Below, in pieces: positions 25,201 to 40,200 of a stretch of DNA of 64,000 nucleotides. The notes beneath the pieces are model-generated. The model was not told the origin of the DNA, searched no databases, and saw only the letters and a program-made list of their open reading frames with translations. The stretch is from Phoronis australis (lineage: Eukaryota; Phoronida; Phoronidae): positions 229,419 through 293,418 of the forward strand of contig NMRA01000519.1 in assembly GCA_002633005.1 (NCBI GenBank). Reading direction: 5' to 3'. Numbering within the stretch: the first letter of the stretch is position 1; every line of letters begins with the position of its first letter. The translations under genes and the position numbers were made by a program.

Positions 25201-28200
25201 GCGACATTTATTAAAGCTATTGGTTGTCTCGTCATGTTTTAGGGTATGGAAATGTTGTTAAAGCCGTTGACTTCTGTAATTTGACACAATCATTTTTATA
25301 CATCAAAAACAAGCCCCTCCCCCTAAAGCATATGATTCGTTTGCTCTTGAAAATGACGATAACTGTGAATGGTCCCCAACTCAAGTAATGTCATGTTGCT
25401 GTAATAGAACAATCTAATGTAAGTTATTAATGTGAACAAATTTGACAAATGTGTGCAATAAAGTCTGGTTGTTTACCTTGAAACCACTCTTCATCACATG
25501 ACTATTTGGGTTGGCAAGGGTCCTCACTATAGGTGATAGGCTGAAGAACCTCTTTCCATCTACCAACCTGAGTGAGCTGACATGACCTTCAGTAAGAGTA
25601 TGAAAACATGAGTCATGACTTGTGCATATTTTGACTTTTCCAACATAAACAACTTGTGCAACACATTGCGCAAATGTCAACTGCAACACCCACAGCCTAC
25701 ATTGTCTAATAAATAAATGGGTAAAGTAATAATAAAACAGAATTATTTGTCCGTATCAATTGACTAGAGACAATATTTGTTGAATACACAACAACAATGT
25801 TCACGATAATTTTCAATCATGATATTTGCTCGAGCTCTCTGTATTTTTGACAGTCGTTCCCAATGCAACAAGAAAGCAGACGACCAAAAAGCGTCAGCTG
25901 TGCCTCGAGATTGTTCTTGCCTCATCCTCAGGCAAATGATGTTCTGCAAGTAACCATCAAATGTACAGCAAACTCAAAGGAATATCATTAAAATTATTAA
26001 CCGTGAACATTGCTGTGTGTTCAGTTTTGTCATGCTTTCTAAGTTTAAGAAAAGTTTTAAAAGTTCAGTCCAATTTACAAGTCTTGCATGTATATTTTTG
26101 CTGAAGACATTGGCTGGCAATAGTGGAAATCAGTATTTCAATGCAAGTCAAAATCTGGAGCAATGCAAGCCGCAAGCTTCTAGTACAGTACTATAGCTGG
26201 GGCAATGGGTGGGGTTTGCACTCCTTTTGGAAGGGTCAAGTACTAAGTAATTACCATGTGCCTCAACTCCAGGAATGTGATAGATGAAGTTGTCAGGGTC
26301 CTCTTCCCGGCTCAGTTTGTGCAGAACTTCACTCGTAATTCGTTCGTTGCTCTCGCTAAACAAATCCATTCTGAAACAGCAAACATGTCACTAGACAGTC
26401 AATAACGTAGAAAATATATCGGAAACTAAATAAGGCGATCCAGATCCTCCCAAAGATACTATTGTTTCATGAAATGAAGAATATAAATCGGTAAATAAAA
26501 CAACAAGAACGGATCAACTGAAATTTGAAATTTTCGGATGTAATAACTTCCTTTGTCTGTTTTTGTTGACAAAGGAAGTTATTACATCCAAAAATTTCAA
26601 ATTTCAGTTGATCCGTTCCTGTTGTTTTATTTATCGATTTATACTAGACAGTCAAGTATGCATTATTGCCAATAAACAAAGAAAAAACAAAAAACATTCA
26701 TGGTGCGTTCAGAGTGAGTGATGCTCAGAACATTTGTATGAATTAAAGTCATGTGTGTTACCATTCAAAAAAGGCTTTATGTGTAAGATCCATGGTTTAA
26801 TCTCCAAACTCAGACTTGACTCAGAATCAGACTCGGAACCAATCATGCTGAATAATTCAAGTACAAATCGGTACTTAGTTAACTAGACGTCTGCCACGCA
26901 ATTGGTCAACTTTTGAGTTGAGTTCTGAATACAGATATTAGAAGTGGGCGTGGAATTTAAACATACCATAGATCTGACAGCAAAATAATACCAAGAGCAA
27001 GGACTGGTTAAGAATTACTCACCTTCTTCTGAACTGTTTTATGGCAGACACAATGTCATTATCTAATTCACTTTTTTGACAATGTCAATGTCAATGTCAG
27101 TAAACAGGTCAGTGAAGGATCAGGACTGTGCAGTGTGCAGTATTCCATTGTGCGAACGAAAAGCACTCAAAAAACACACAGCACCCAAATAAAAGTGATA
27201 ATTATATTTTATTCACCAATTCTCAAATTAGAATTATGGGTGACTCTAAGGACAAAGGACAAGTCCAGTGTGGATGTCAACTTCAATTGTCATGTTTAGC
27301 TCTCGTAAAGAGATGGCAATGTTGACCCACTAAATACATACTTAACAGCAGATTGTCTGAGGACGCTGACGAGAGTTGAATGTGGATTGGGTGGAAGGAC
27401 AGCACCAGTGATTAGTTCAAACAGGAAGGTAGACCACACTTCATCTAGATGACTGTCCAGGATATACTGAAGACAAAGAATAACTTAGGGTTTTAGTCTT
27501 ATCTAGAGACTTGAATGCCAATAATGAACAATGGTGCCTTACAATTATTGATGAGAAAAGTGCCATTAGAACTACAATATAGTTACAAGTTAGACAAATC
27601 AATACCAGATAACACCGTAATAAGACCTATTTATGTAAATTTTTTGTGGAATCACATGAGCGGGCCATATGCTGTTGGATAGTGCCACTCGAAAAATACT
27701 CCACCTCTATCGTTTTTATAATTTCTATTCTTGGCAAAGTGTAATAGTGAAAATCTACATCTGAGTGAACCCCAAATGGGCGGTTACCAGTAGGTTATGA
27801 TGCAGCAACATTAAATAAATTGTAGTTAAGGTTATGCAGAAACTTGTTGACAAGTATGCACATTAAGCTAAATTTTTACAAAACCAAGATGATTTAAGAT
27901 TTTATTCCTAAAAAATTCTGAAAATACAAAAGCCGGCAAGATTTGATTTTTTACTTTACACCATTCTGCCACTAACAAGGCTACATGACCTTGTCGTTTT
28001 AGTAAAATTTAGCAAGAATTCGTTTCTTGTCTCATGCAGCCAATCTAAGAATTTCAGTCTTAATTTCATAGTCCCTCATGCAAAATATGAACATTTTAAA
28101 AACAATTATACTAAACAGCGTTTTAGAGAACAGTGGACAAAGCACTGTTAGTAGTTTCATGTCAACCCAATGAGCCATTTCTGAGACATGATGTTCCAAA

Positions 28201-31200
28201 GTTGGACATTTTTCTAGGGCCCTACATACTAACCTTAAAAGTAAGGAGTAACCAAAACTCACCTTCATTAAGACAGTTTCCGACGATAGTTCTGTTGGCT
28301 CTGCCTGCCTCTCTTTACACGTGTCAACATCCAAAACTACAGGAAAACGACTTATAATAATTAGAAATTCTATGGCAGTACATGGAATCAATAAAATTTC
28401 ATTCATTCTGCAATCTCCAAGTAGAACAATATTTAGTCACATCTTGAATTGAACTCTCCTCTCTGGTCACATGATTTACCAAATTTTCAACAACGTTTAA
28501 GTTGCTAAAAGTTACCAAAGAATCTAAAACGAACAAATAAAGAAAGGTAGTGGTGCCCTACCCAGCTCGTCAACACTGAAAACTCACTGTGCAAAAGTCA
28601 AACTTGATTAGTATTAAAATAATTACGAACAAATTAACAACTTTGCAGCAATGTGGGTAGTGTGGCAAAATCATTGAGGGCGCTGCGATGTTTTGGAAAA
28701 ACGATATTATTGTTCACTGATGACAGTCAAATAAATTATCAGGGAGAAAGTTTCACTAATTATACATTTTTTGACAATAAGAATATTTATTCGAACAAAA
28801 AAAGCAGTCAGAAAATTAATGTAGTCAATCACTAACACTTTAGAATCTTTCAAAAGCTTTTTAGGAATAAGTTAAACCTATTCCATGACTGGTGGCCATG
28901 CATAGTTATTTCCTTCAAGTAACCCATGTTATATGAACTACCAAGAGCTAAGCGTTATACCTATGATAATAATAACGCAAGTACCTGACTTGTCATGACG
29001 CCACAACTTCATGTTCTCATGGCCGAATTTGTAATGTTCAACCTGTAAAGAAGAGCCACTTTATGGAAATTGTTATTAACTGCAACTATTGCTTTAAAGA
29101 GTTAAAGAGTTCCCACCATGCATTTCCTTAGTATCTGAGGTTTCAGTTAGCTAACATGAAATAAATATCATAAAATCTAACTAAATAAAAATAAGCACTT
29201 TTTATGCCAAATATTCGCAATTTTTTAATTTTGAAAAAATTATTATTTCCAAGTTTCCTGCCAAATGATGTCATAGGTGGAAGACGTTTGGTCACTTGAC
29301 AATCAATTGCAATCATGCAGAACACAGCAGAGCAGAAAACGAGGACGATTTTGAGCGAGAACTGGACAATTATTATGCAGACAGAGAGGAGAGTGGATAC
29401 AGGCATCACACTCGAGTACTAGATGAATAAGACAACGGATTTGATTTCCCACTTGGTGAACATTCATCGACTTTGAGACCGTATGAATTTGACTCATTTG
29501 CGCGAGAAATGTCACAGACATATGTGAGCTACAACCAACTGAACCAAGGGTAATCAATATTCACAAAATAGACACTTAATAACCACTGACAAAGGCCACA
29601 TTAAACCTGGGTCACTCGTATTCACTGTTGCCATGATGGCACGGTCTAAACACATTGCATAAGCCTAAGTGACGTTGCACTCGAATGTGGGCCAGGGTCG
29701 AGGGCCTGGCATCACTCGCCCTAGAATGGAAGCAGTTTGTTCGTTATTTATGAAAGCACATTTTACAATGTGGCGAGTCTTTCATCATAACGCCTCTTTT
29801 TGTGTTTGGTGAAAACACGTTTCCTTGACTGAAATATGCCAATGAAACAAAGTGTGGCTCCCGACCGAATCGTATGTTCCCCATTGTCATTCCACACTCT
29901 CGTACGGCGCACTAACCCATACCATTTCTGTGGAACTTTTGCGTCTTTAGCAAATTCGAACACAGAGACGTTCTCAGTGAAGATGCAGCCTCCACAAACA
30001 CATCTTTTGATGTCTGAAAAAGGCGGCTCTCCGCGGACTTTCCTCACAACTTATCACTATCGCACTGGTAAAATCAAGAACGGGGAAGATGGTCTTCCAC
30101 CTGTTACGCACAACCCCGATAACAGAAAAATGATTCTTATAAAATGTTTGGAATGTTTCTTAGCAATGTTTATTTAATAAAATCCTTTTTGAGACACAGG
30201 GTCATGGTGGGAACTCTTTAAAGCAAACAACAGAACAGTTAGCATGAGTTATAGGTCTAGAGCAAAAACATAATGGAGTTCCTTTTAAAGTGATTCAATT
30301 TATTTAGCACATTGGAAAATCACTTTTCAAATCATAGTGAACATAAATGATGTACTTACATTTAATTTATGAGACATTACTTCTGATGATGGCCCTGGCG
30401 CCTTTTCAGAAAATGCTCTTTTGAGAGACACGATCATGTCCTGCAATCAAGACAGTTTTGTATTAAAGTTATTAAAAGTTGCAACCATCAAGTAATTAGT
30501 CATCAATGAAAACTAAAGCAGCCAAAGAATCACAGAATATCATTTCTGTGAAGCATTGGAAAAATGGACAAAAAGCAGAATGGAAACCAGATATGAGAGA
30601 AAATTTGTTTTATAATCAGTAAAATCCACAAGATTCAATAGTGAAGCACATAATGGCATGGTGCATACTTCACCATTTGAGCATTTAGTCACTTACAATT
30701 GACATGTGATCTAAATCAGAGCCCAGAGTTAAACATTAGTGTTACCACAAAAGGACATTTTTACAGAAAAAAGACCCAGCCAACGAATTGACAGAAATAG
30801 GTCAGTTACTTTGTGCTGGTCAACAGCATAGCTTCATCTAATCCATGAAGCAATTAATATTGTCGAAACGAAGCAATTAATATTGTCGAAATGAAGCAAT
30901 TAATATCATAGGAATGAAAATTAATATTGTCAAAATGAAGCAATTAATACTGTCAAAATGAAGCAATTAATACTGTCAAAATGAAGCAATTAATATCATC
31001 AGAATGAAAAATTAATATTGTCAAAATGAAGCAATTAATATCATCAGAATGAAAAATTAATATTGTCAAAATGAAGCAATTAATACTGTCAAAACAAAGC
31101 AATTATAATACCATCGGAATGAACAATTAATATTGTCAAAATGAAGCTATAAATAAATATTGTTGAAGTGAAGCAATTAATATTGTCAAATTGAAGCATT

Positions 31201-34200
31201 TCATTGATACAGTATATCATCAACTGTCACCATTTTCCAGGTGCTGAATCGTTCCACAAATAGGTTGACTTTGTGTGTTTTTGGTGTTGTAAAATTTAAC
31301 TGCAAAGAACGGTTCTTGCATGAATAAAGTCAAATAATGATTAAAAAGACAATGAAGAAAGAGGAAAAAAACTGGAAATCAAATAACAGGAAATCAAAAC
31401 CAAAAAAGAGGAAATCAAAACCAAAAAAAGAGGAAATCTCCTTAAAAGAGGAAAATTACAAGCTCAGATAACACAGGTCTTGTCAGGTTATGACATTTGG
31501 ACAATGGAAAAAAACAAACAATTACAAATTAAAGTCCACGAAAATGCAACAGATTCCTGTTTTTGCAACTTTCTCAAGAGACAAATGTACAGAATACACC
31601 AAAACCAAAACCAAAATATCAATCCTCATCATGACAGGTGACGACAGGTAATGACAGTCATTCTACTTACTATGACGACGAAATCCACAAATTATACTCA
31701 GCCGTCATGATGAGGAAATTGTGGGTCATTTTGGCAAAGTGATGACATTTCATAATTATTTTGGCAAAGTGATGACATTTCATAATTATTTTGGCAAAGT
31801 GATGACATTTCATAATTATTTTGGCAAAGTGATGACATTTCATAATTATTTTGGCAAAGTGATGACATTTCATAATTATTTTGGCAAAGTGATGACATTT
31901 CATAATTATTTTGGCAAAGTGATGACATTTCATAATTATTTTGGCAAAGTGATGACATTTCATAATTATTTTGGCAAAGTGATGACATTTCATAATTATT
32001 TTGGCAAAGTGATGACATTTCATAATTATTTTGGCAAAGTGATGACATTTCATGATTATTTTGGCAAAGTGATGACATTTCATGATTATTTTGGCAAAGT
32101 GATGACATTTCATGATTATTTTGGCAAAGTGATGACATTTCATAATTATTTTGGCAAAGTGATGACATTTCATAATTATTTTGGCAAAGTGATGACATGT
32201 CATAATTATTTTGGCAAAGTGACGACATTTCATAATTATTTTGGCAAAGTGATGACATTTTTGGTATGATCTCACCTGAAATGAGGGACAGTTTGGTAAA
32301 GAGTCTTCATACAGCTGTATCAACACCGTCATGCTGAAGTGATTAGCTGTCCGCAGAGATTCAACTGTCTAAAGAAACACAGAGATCACAAGTACAGACA
32401 AGTTCTCCTAATACGCATACATTAGCAAAACTTTAATGCAAAACCAAGCATTGAGGAAATTTATAACAACAATACGTGATTGCGTTAATATTTTAATTTG
32501 TACCTTCAACTGGAAAGATTCATTTTTCATTTTAGTTAAGACCTTTATAAAACAGATTTTAAAACACCACAAGAGGTTTTATTTTCTCACATGAACTAGA
32601 AAAAATTTCAACCACATGATGCAACTAACAGTAAAAATTTCAACCACAGTAAAAATACGCTCATGCAATATAGAGTAAACTCAGTTACTTTCTGCTTACA
32701 AGTCTTATACTTTTAAAGTTAAAAATTTTATTCTAAATTGCATTCAGCTTTCATTCAGTTCAAGTTAGAATCTGATGAATAGTTTTTGAAATTGTAATAA
32801 ACTTCCCCGCGTGTGAGGACTGAATTGACATTGAAACAGCACAGCCATACAGTCGCACCACGTTTCTTGAGTTGGGTTACGTCTCTATTTGAATAAACGT
32901 GGATATGGAATTCGCCACCAAAGATGGGTCCATTTAAGAAGTTGTTTGCATGCCCTTCCGACAGGGAGAACATACAGTTGCATCACCCGATTTGTCATCT
33001 TCACGGAATTCCGTCATTTATGGTTGGCCCGCGTTTGGTTGTTGGCATTAGTGCTTTGGAGATGATAGAATATAACAAGGCAGATGGATTTCTAATTTGC
33101 ACTACTTTGTGATTCGCCAGCGTAATATCAAAAAATTACGTACTCGGTGTCACTAATCAGTCGTGTCGTAACACGTTCCAGGTGATGTGAGTACCTTAAA
33201 ATAAAGGTTCCCTACCTTTACCATTACTACTTTTACTAGATATCAGATGAGCAAGCATTCTTTAATTAAACAGTAATAGCAAGCATTCTTTAATTAAACA
33301 CTCAGTAATACGAGTTAGAAATATTATAGCACTTTCAGGTACTAAGCATTTGCTAAAATTGTACTTAAAAGCAGCCTACGGTACATTCATTTTATTACAA
33401 TTTTATAACATACAAAGACATGGTGTTAAATACAATGTGCATTAAATGCAAGGTGTATATTTTACGCAAGCAGTAACAGAACATTCACACTCTTTTTACA
33501 CTGGAATCATACATACTAGTCAATTAATTATGATAATCATAATTTATTAATAAAAAAGAAAACTCACTATTCTGGAAACAGGGACTGACTGTTGATCTAT
33601 CCCATTCAACAAGTGGATCAGTTTAATGCCAGCAGATTGAAGGTCAGAACTCCTCTCAACACTTGAACAAATGAAATAAAGAACTTAATATTTATTAATA
33701 AGAATTATTTCTTAATGTTATGTAGGACTTTATCTGTGTAAATAACTCAGTTGAAATATACACTTAAAGAAAGTAGAATGCCCGTATACCGTTCTGAAGT
33801 CAGCAAAATTTGAATATTTTTCTACAATCCTACATAACATTTAACATTTCGCCACAAGAGTGACACAAATGGATTTATTTGAGAATAATGCTTTAAAACC
33901 TTTATGCTTTGCACGTTATCACTATTTTCAACCTCGTGATATCTTGGCTGCAAACCAAATGGGAATTAGTAAAAATTAATCAAGACATTAAACTTCGAAT
34001 TGGTTGTTTACTTCCCGTTATTGATGGAAGAAAACCAAACCAAATCTCATTCTTAATGCTAAATCAAGTCTGGTACAGACAGCAGGGTAGACAACTGTTG
34101 CTAACCAGAAGACTGAGTGACAACAAAACAAACTACAGTGTTCAACTCACAGCTTAGAAGAAAACAGATCTCTAACCATCTCGTAGTATTGTTCAAACAT

Positions 34201-37200
34201 CTTGTTAACCGCTCCTTGAAGTTCTGGAGACTCCTGAAAAGTTAACAGAATGACACACGAGCAACCAAGACTGCCGTCTTATCTGTGCGTTATAGAAAAG
34301 AATTACAATAATTTCATTGGTCACAGAGAAATGATTTGAAGTCCCCTGTCAGCATGGTTCATTTGTCCCTTAACTCATACATGAAAAAGCAAACCACGTG
34401 GACAGATGGTACAGCTCCGTTTTTCAGCATCAGAAAGTTATATGTCTTTAGAGATATTGGAAACACTGGATTTTCTTACTCATGCATGCACAAAAAATAA
34501 CAGCACTCACCCAAAATAATGTAAATCCCATACAAAATCTCTAGTCTCGTGTGACCCACTATTCCAGCTACTTTGTAATGAGAATTCTGCACTCAGCTGT
34601 CATGGGGATAATTCTGCCAGGGCTCAGGTGGGATGGGGAGGGGCACTGCAGCCCTGACCCGAGGCCCCCAATCTATACAATATCCTACCTTGGTATCGGG
34701 ATGTTTCACCAGCTCTTCCACCCACTTGTTGTGTTGCAAAATAACAAACAGCTGACTTGCATTGCCCTGTAATAGCCTATACACCTCCACTAAGGGTTCC
34801 AGGCCAGACTCAGCTCTACAGTAAAACATATACAATACAAAAATTGAAAAGTAAATTACTGTAACAATGAACTTGTTTTGTTTCAACAAAATATCACAAG
34901 TTGAGGTATTCAACAAAAAGTTAAATGAATGAATTTGAGCTACATATTAATGGAGTGAAACGCTTCTAATGCAGTCATCGGTTACAGCGCTACGCCCAGA
35001 ACCTGTCCATGAGAGACAACAGCCTAGTCTATAGTTATCAGTGGGTATAATGAATTAACAACAGCTACATCCAATACTGAACCTGTCCATGAGAGACAGC
35101 AACAAACAGTAGTACACAAGCTCCATAAGACGTGTCTTCTCATTCAGACTGGCGATCTTCTTCTGCCAAACAGATCTACAAGATGAGGTATGAGAAATCT
35201 GACGTTACAACTTCTAACTATGGACGAAATGATCTACCTGTTTTCACAAAACTTTGGTAATAAAATGAACTTATTAAAACAAAAAATGAGACATTTGTCC
35301 TTACATTGAATGTGCTAATACAATTGTATGAACTGTAGTACCAAAACAATGTAAAAGTTTCAGTTTAGGCAACAGACATGCATCGACATGAGATGACTAC
35401 ATTAATCGGTATTAGTATACAGTAATTTTCTCTGCATAATGACATTTTGTTTCTGGTGAAAAAATTGTAATAATTTGAAAAGTCGGCAATTAATACATTT
35501 AATGCATCATGATATTTTTAGCTCCAAAGTTGTTAAATAACATTTCATGGAATAGAGCAGTTGAAACCAGTCAGACGTACTTGATCGGGACTGTAATTTG
35601 CCATGAGTCAACAGAGTAATTGTTTATACTGGACTCTTTAAATCCTCCAATTTTTACAGGTCGTTTGGTGGCAGGAACCATTCGAATGTTCAGTGATTCA
35701 TTGTAAGGCCTTCGGTGATCCATGGACGATGAGGGGTTTTGTGCCAGCTGAGTCATTGCGGTATTTGGTGGTACTGGAACAAGACAACACGTACATAAGT
35801 ACTGAATGAATATTTATGTGCTCTCCAGGGCATATGACTTGTATGCAAATTACAATGAATGCAACAAATCACATACATATTAAGTACTGAATATTTATGT
35901 GCCCTCCAGGGCATATGACCTGTATGCAAATTACAATGAATGCAACAAATCACATACATATTAAGTACTGAATATTTATGTGCCCTCCAGGGCATATGAC
36001 CTGTATGCAAATTACAATGAACGCAACAAATCACATACATATTAAGTACTGAATATTTATGTGCCCTCCAGGGCATATGACCTGTATGCAAATTACAATG
36101 AACGCAACAAATCACATACATATTAAGTACTGAATATTTATGTGCCCTCCAGGGCATATGACCTGTATGCAAATTACAATGAACGCAACAAATCACATAC
36201 ATATTAAGTACTGAATATTTATGTGCCCTCCAGGGCATATGACCNGGATGAGGGGTTTTGTGCCAGCTGAGTCATTGCGGTATTTGGTGGTACTGGAAGA
36301 AGACAACACGTACATATTAAGTACTGAATGATTATGTGCTCTCCAGGGCATATGACCTGTATGCAAATTACAATGAACGCAACAAATGTCTGGTAGATCA
36401 GGGGTCTACTTCATGAAAAATGAATTAAGACTCAAGTCAGAGATTTCATCTAAATGTGTTCCACATCACTATTTCTTAAAAATATTAAAATCTCACATGA
36501 GCAAAAACGCAGTCTCTGAGAATATAAGTCACATAACTCCTAGTGACTCGGAGATAATTTCTGCAAATAATTTACAGACTGTTTTCCGTTGATATTTAAT
36601 AGGCTGAACTTTCTTGCCAGCAATTGAGAAGTGGAAGCATAACTGAGGCGAAATTTCTATGTTGGGTCTCAAGTCACTTTGATTCATGAAACAGAACCCT
36701 GAGATTCCCTAGCTAGATATTTACGTTACTTCAAAGTGAAAGTCAAGTTGGTTGTAAACAAAATGTAAGAATAAAGAGAAAGATAGTGAAACCTATTCTG
36801 TACAACAATCTATCTTCAACAAACATAGTTTGGCATAAAAATCTGACACAACACAGGCACCGACGATTTTGCAAATTTTTGAAATACACCTCGACGCTAG
36901 ATGGTGATTGGGCAGTTAGAGGACAGCGTTCTGGATTCTCTATGGAATGCAGTGAGATATTTACTAGTATTTTTATAAATTCTTTGTGACCATCAAGTCG
37001 TCAATTGTGTTGCTTGGAACGATATTCTAATGATTCAATAATTCACAAAGAAATGTTCAACGACTCAAATATCAACTCCAACATTCTTGCTCACGAGAAT
37101 TTGGAATCGAGTAAAGCCAAAGACAACGGCTCGAAAAATCAACTCAGTCCATCATGCACAACAGAATTAGAAATCGACTCAAAGCCAAAGACACTTCTGT

Positions 37201-40200
37201 GCTCTCACAATGTTGAAGAGTTGCACAAAGAATGTTTCCTAACTGTAAACATTGCTATGAAGATGACCTGTGTGTTAAACAGTAGGCAGACTTACCCGTC
37301 TTAGAAAGAGGGGTTGGTGCTAATGGAGTCAGAGTGGGGAAGTCAAACAGCGAGAGGTAGGCCTCCAAGTGGTCCTGCTTGAAGAATACGCCCTCATGCA
37401 CGGTGGACAACTTAGGCTGGGAGAAACTGATCAGTCTAAAGAGAATTATGAGATGATAAGAACTGCAGCCATATCACTGGCATAACATGAACAATCTAGG
37501 TTTTCACTGGCTGTGGAAGACATTGTTGTCATCTTACAAAATGAGATGGGCATGAAGCAAGGTATCGTTTTTATCAACTACATTGCTAATCATTCTGTTA
37601 GCAGCATCCATCAAATAACACCCCACCAACATGTGTTGTGGTGACTCGGTGACAGCCTGCAGGGTTCTCCACAGACTATATTAACAGAGCACACAGCTCT
37701 ATTTTAATTTCGGATGTTGACTTGGACCACCGGTAGAATTCTCCCACCCTGATTTAAGTCCTCTCATGCCCTCGTTACAATTTGCTTTTGATAATTCAGT
37801 GGTTACAGTCAATTAATCTTTTTTTGTAAAAAATGTTTTTTCTTTTCTCCATAGTAATTTGGTATTAATAGTGCATTTGGTACAGATGCAAGAAATCCAT
37901 GAGAAAGTAAGACCATATAAGTCGTGGTGAGATATTGCCACGCATACCATACAAGCCAAAAGTTTGGTTCAAATTCATCTGACTGTGACATTATGTAGTG
38001 ATGGCAGGAGTAGACAGGTTCATTCCAAATTGACACTTACTCAATTACAAATTGGAAAGAAAATGATTCCATCTATGACATAAGCTGTCAACAGACACCC
38101 TGGAGTCTTCTAAAAGTTGACAACAAAACACTGATTAATCATTGATTAATAAAACAGTAATAATGAAACTCAAACAACTAATTATAATGAAATGGTTCTA
38201 AACACAAACTGATTTACTCCATGAACAAATGTAATGTTCAAGTCACAAAGAACCTCCCCCCCTCCTATCAGTGCTATCTAATGTCAAATGTATCTAGTCT
38301 GTCTGGTAGAATATCAAATTTCAGAAAGACTCTGATTATTGTAAACAAGTGTAGGAAACGAAAGCTTTAACACCCAGGGCAAGTTTTATTCGTGCCTGCC
38401 GAGCAAGTCTCAAGGAGTTCATTAATAATTGAGAAAAATTAAAATAAGTTTGCTCGACATGTCAGGTCACTTTAGGTGCTGAGCAAAGTCTAAAGAAGTT
38501 CATTAATAATTAAGGGACATTAAACTAAATTGGCTCGACATGTCAGGTCACTTTAGGTGCCAAGCAAAGTCTCAAGCTCAGAAATCGATTCAAATCTATG
38601 TATAACAAGAAATTACTTATTTGATAAGACCTGAAAACTAAAGTTAGACCTTTATGGCAGCAGACAGTTGCAGCTTTAAAATTAATGTCCTTAATTTCAC
38701 AAATTTTCCTTCTCAAATGGCTATGCTTGGCTTAAATGCCCACCCTTTGATTTTTAATTATTCACAAGTTGCTGGGCCTGAACCAAATTGGCCTTCATAG
38801 CTTCACAAATTTTCATTTCTCAACACTCTGCACTGCTCGTCTTAAACATATTAGATTGACATTTTGAATGATTTTTAAGACAGATGAATTTGGTACACAT
38901 TTCATGTTGGAATCCTGTTCACTGATCAGAACAGATGTTTATCCAGGACAATGACCACCACACTACAATAACACTGAATACAATCATTACTAACAAGGCA
39001 TTGTTGTTCAATACTCACACATAAGACAGCGGTGACTTCTCAACTTGAACAAAGTTGAGTCGAAAGTGCTTCTCTCCTCGATGATACACAGATGAATCCA
39101 CATCCAATCTAAACATGCACTAAGGACAGAGAAATAAAATTTTGCTGATAGTACCGTTCTCAGGTTTTTTTTCAAATCACAGAAACATTTCAAGAAAAAG
39201 TTGCCCGGATTAATTCCACAAGGACTATTTCATAATTGGAAAGATATGTCGCCCCCTATTGACTGACACTAACACTATGTACACAGTCAGTGCAGTACAA
39301 CACATGGGCCACCAACAGTGGTTTTATAATTGTCAAAATTTTAATTGAATCAACAAACCACTTACGTCATGAATATTTTTCTGCGGATGTTATCCAGCAA
39401 AGTTTGGTGGAACTCAGAGTCCCGGCAAATTCGTGTCTCAATGCAAAACTTTTCATTAGTAAAAATTTTCTTGAAAAATACACGGAATTATATGGCATCA
39501 GTTTTCCCCATGAAAATGACAATAATGTCACGTAGTTGCTAATACTAATATCATCATTACGATTTTGAATTCTAGTCAAAACAATATCAGTAAGTATCAA
39601 TAAATACAGTACTGTCATGGAGTATGAAGAATAATTACTTCATTGCTGTCATTGAGGTGCAACGCCCAAATTTATGCATTGCAAATGGAAGGTTTTTGGA
39701 AGACAGTGCAAATTAAAATTAATAACTGATACATTTTAGACTACCATCCCATTTATAATAAGGTTAAAAACTTGAATGAAGAAGGTTCAAAATGCTTGAA
39801 TAATGCGTCCTTCTTAGATCAACTACTCCTACACAGAAGGATTATTCAAACTCAGTTATAATCGGAATTGTTGAAATGTGCTATCATCCGCAAAATACAA
39901 ACAAATTTATCAAGTCGGATCAGCCTCTTTCATACACATTTTATAAACACAGAGGCCGACACAAACAATAAATATTTCCTTAAAGGATAGCTGGATTGAT
40001 CCAAAAATTGGCAGATTTTCTGAAAGATTCAGCAGATAGTGACAGAGGTGGATGCCCGGGGAACCTACATAATGTGACATATGTAGTAGTTATCTCCCAT
40101 ATATATTGGGTACTAACCAATAAGGTTACGACAATAAATAAAGTCCTGCATATCAAACACAAAGGGGGGTACTCCCATAGAAGATGTATAGAGATGGAGT

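Noticed and set aside
29763-30177. Overlapping open frames on both strands (94 and 113 codons), with CVCGGCIF on the minus strand
   Set aside because: No recognisable domain; the frames are shadows of each other and lie between two confirmed exons of the minus-strand gene without usable splice sites.
30843-32260. Possible CRISPR-like arrays in regularly repeated units
   Set aside because: Units are contiguous tandem repeats without unique spacers, and the DNA is clearly animal.
31670-32332. Three long open frames (182-220 codons) in a 30-bp repeat
   Set aside because: They exist on both strands only because the repeat period is divisible by three and the unit lacks stops. The array is intronic to a well-supported gene.
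36386-37304. Chain of plus-strand frames (68, 67 and 99 codons)
   Set aside because: They lie in an intron of the opposite-strand gene, show no family motifs and have biased AT-rich composition.
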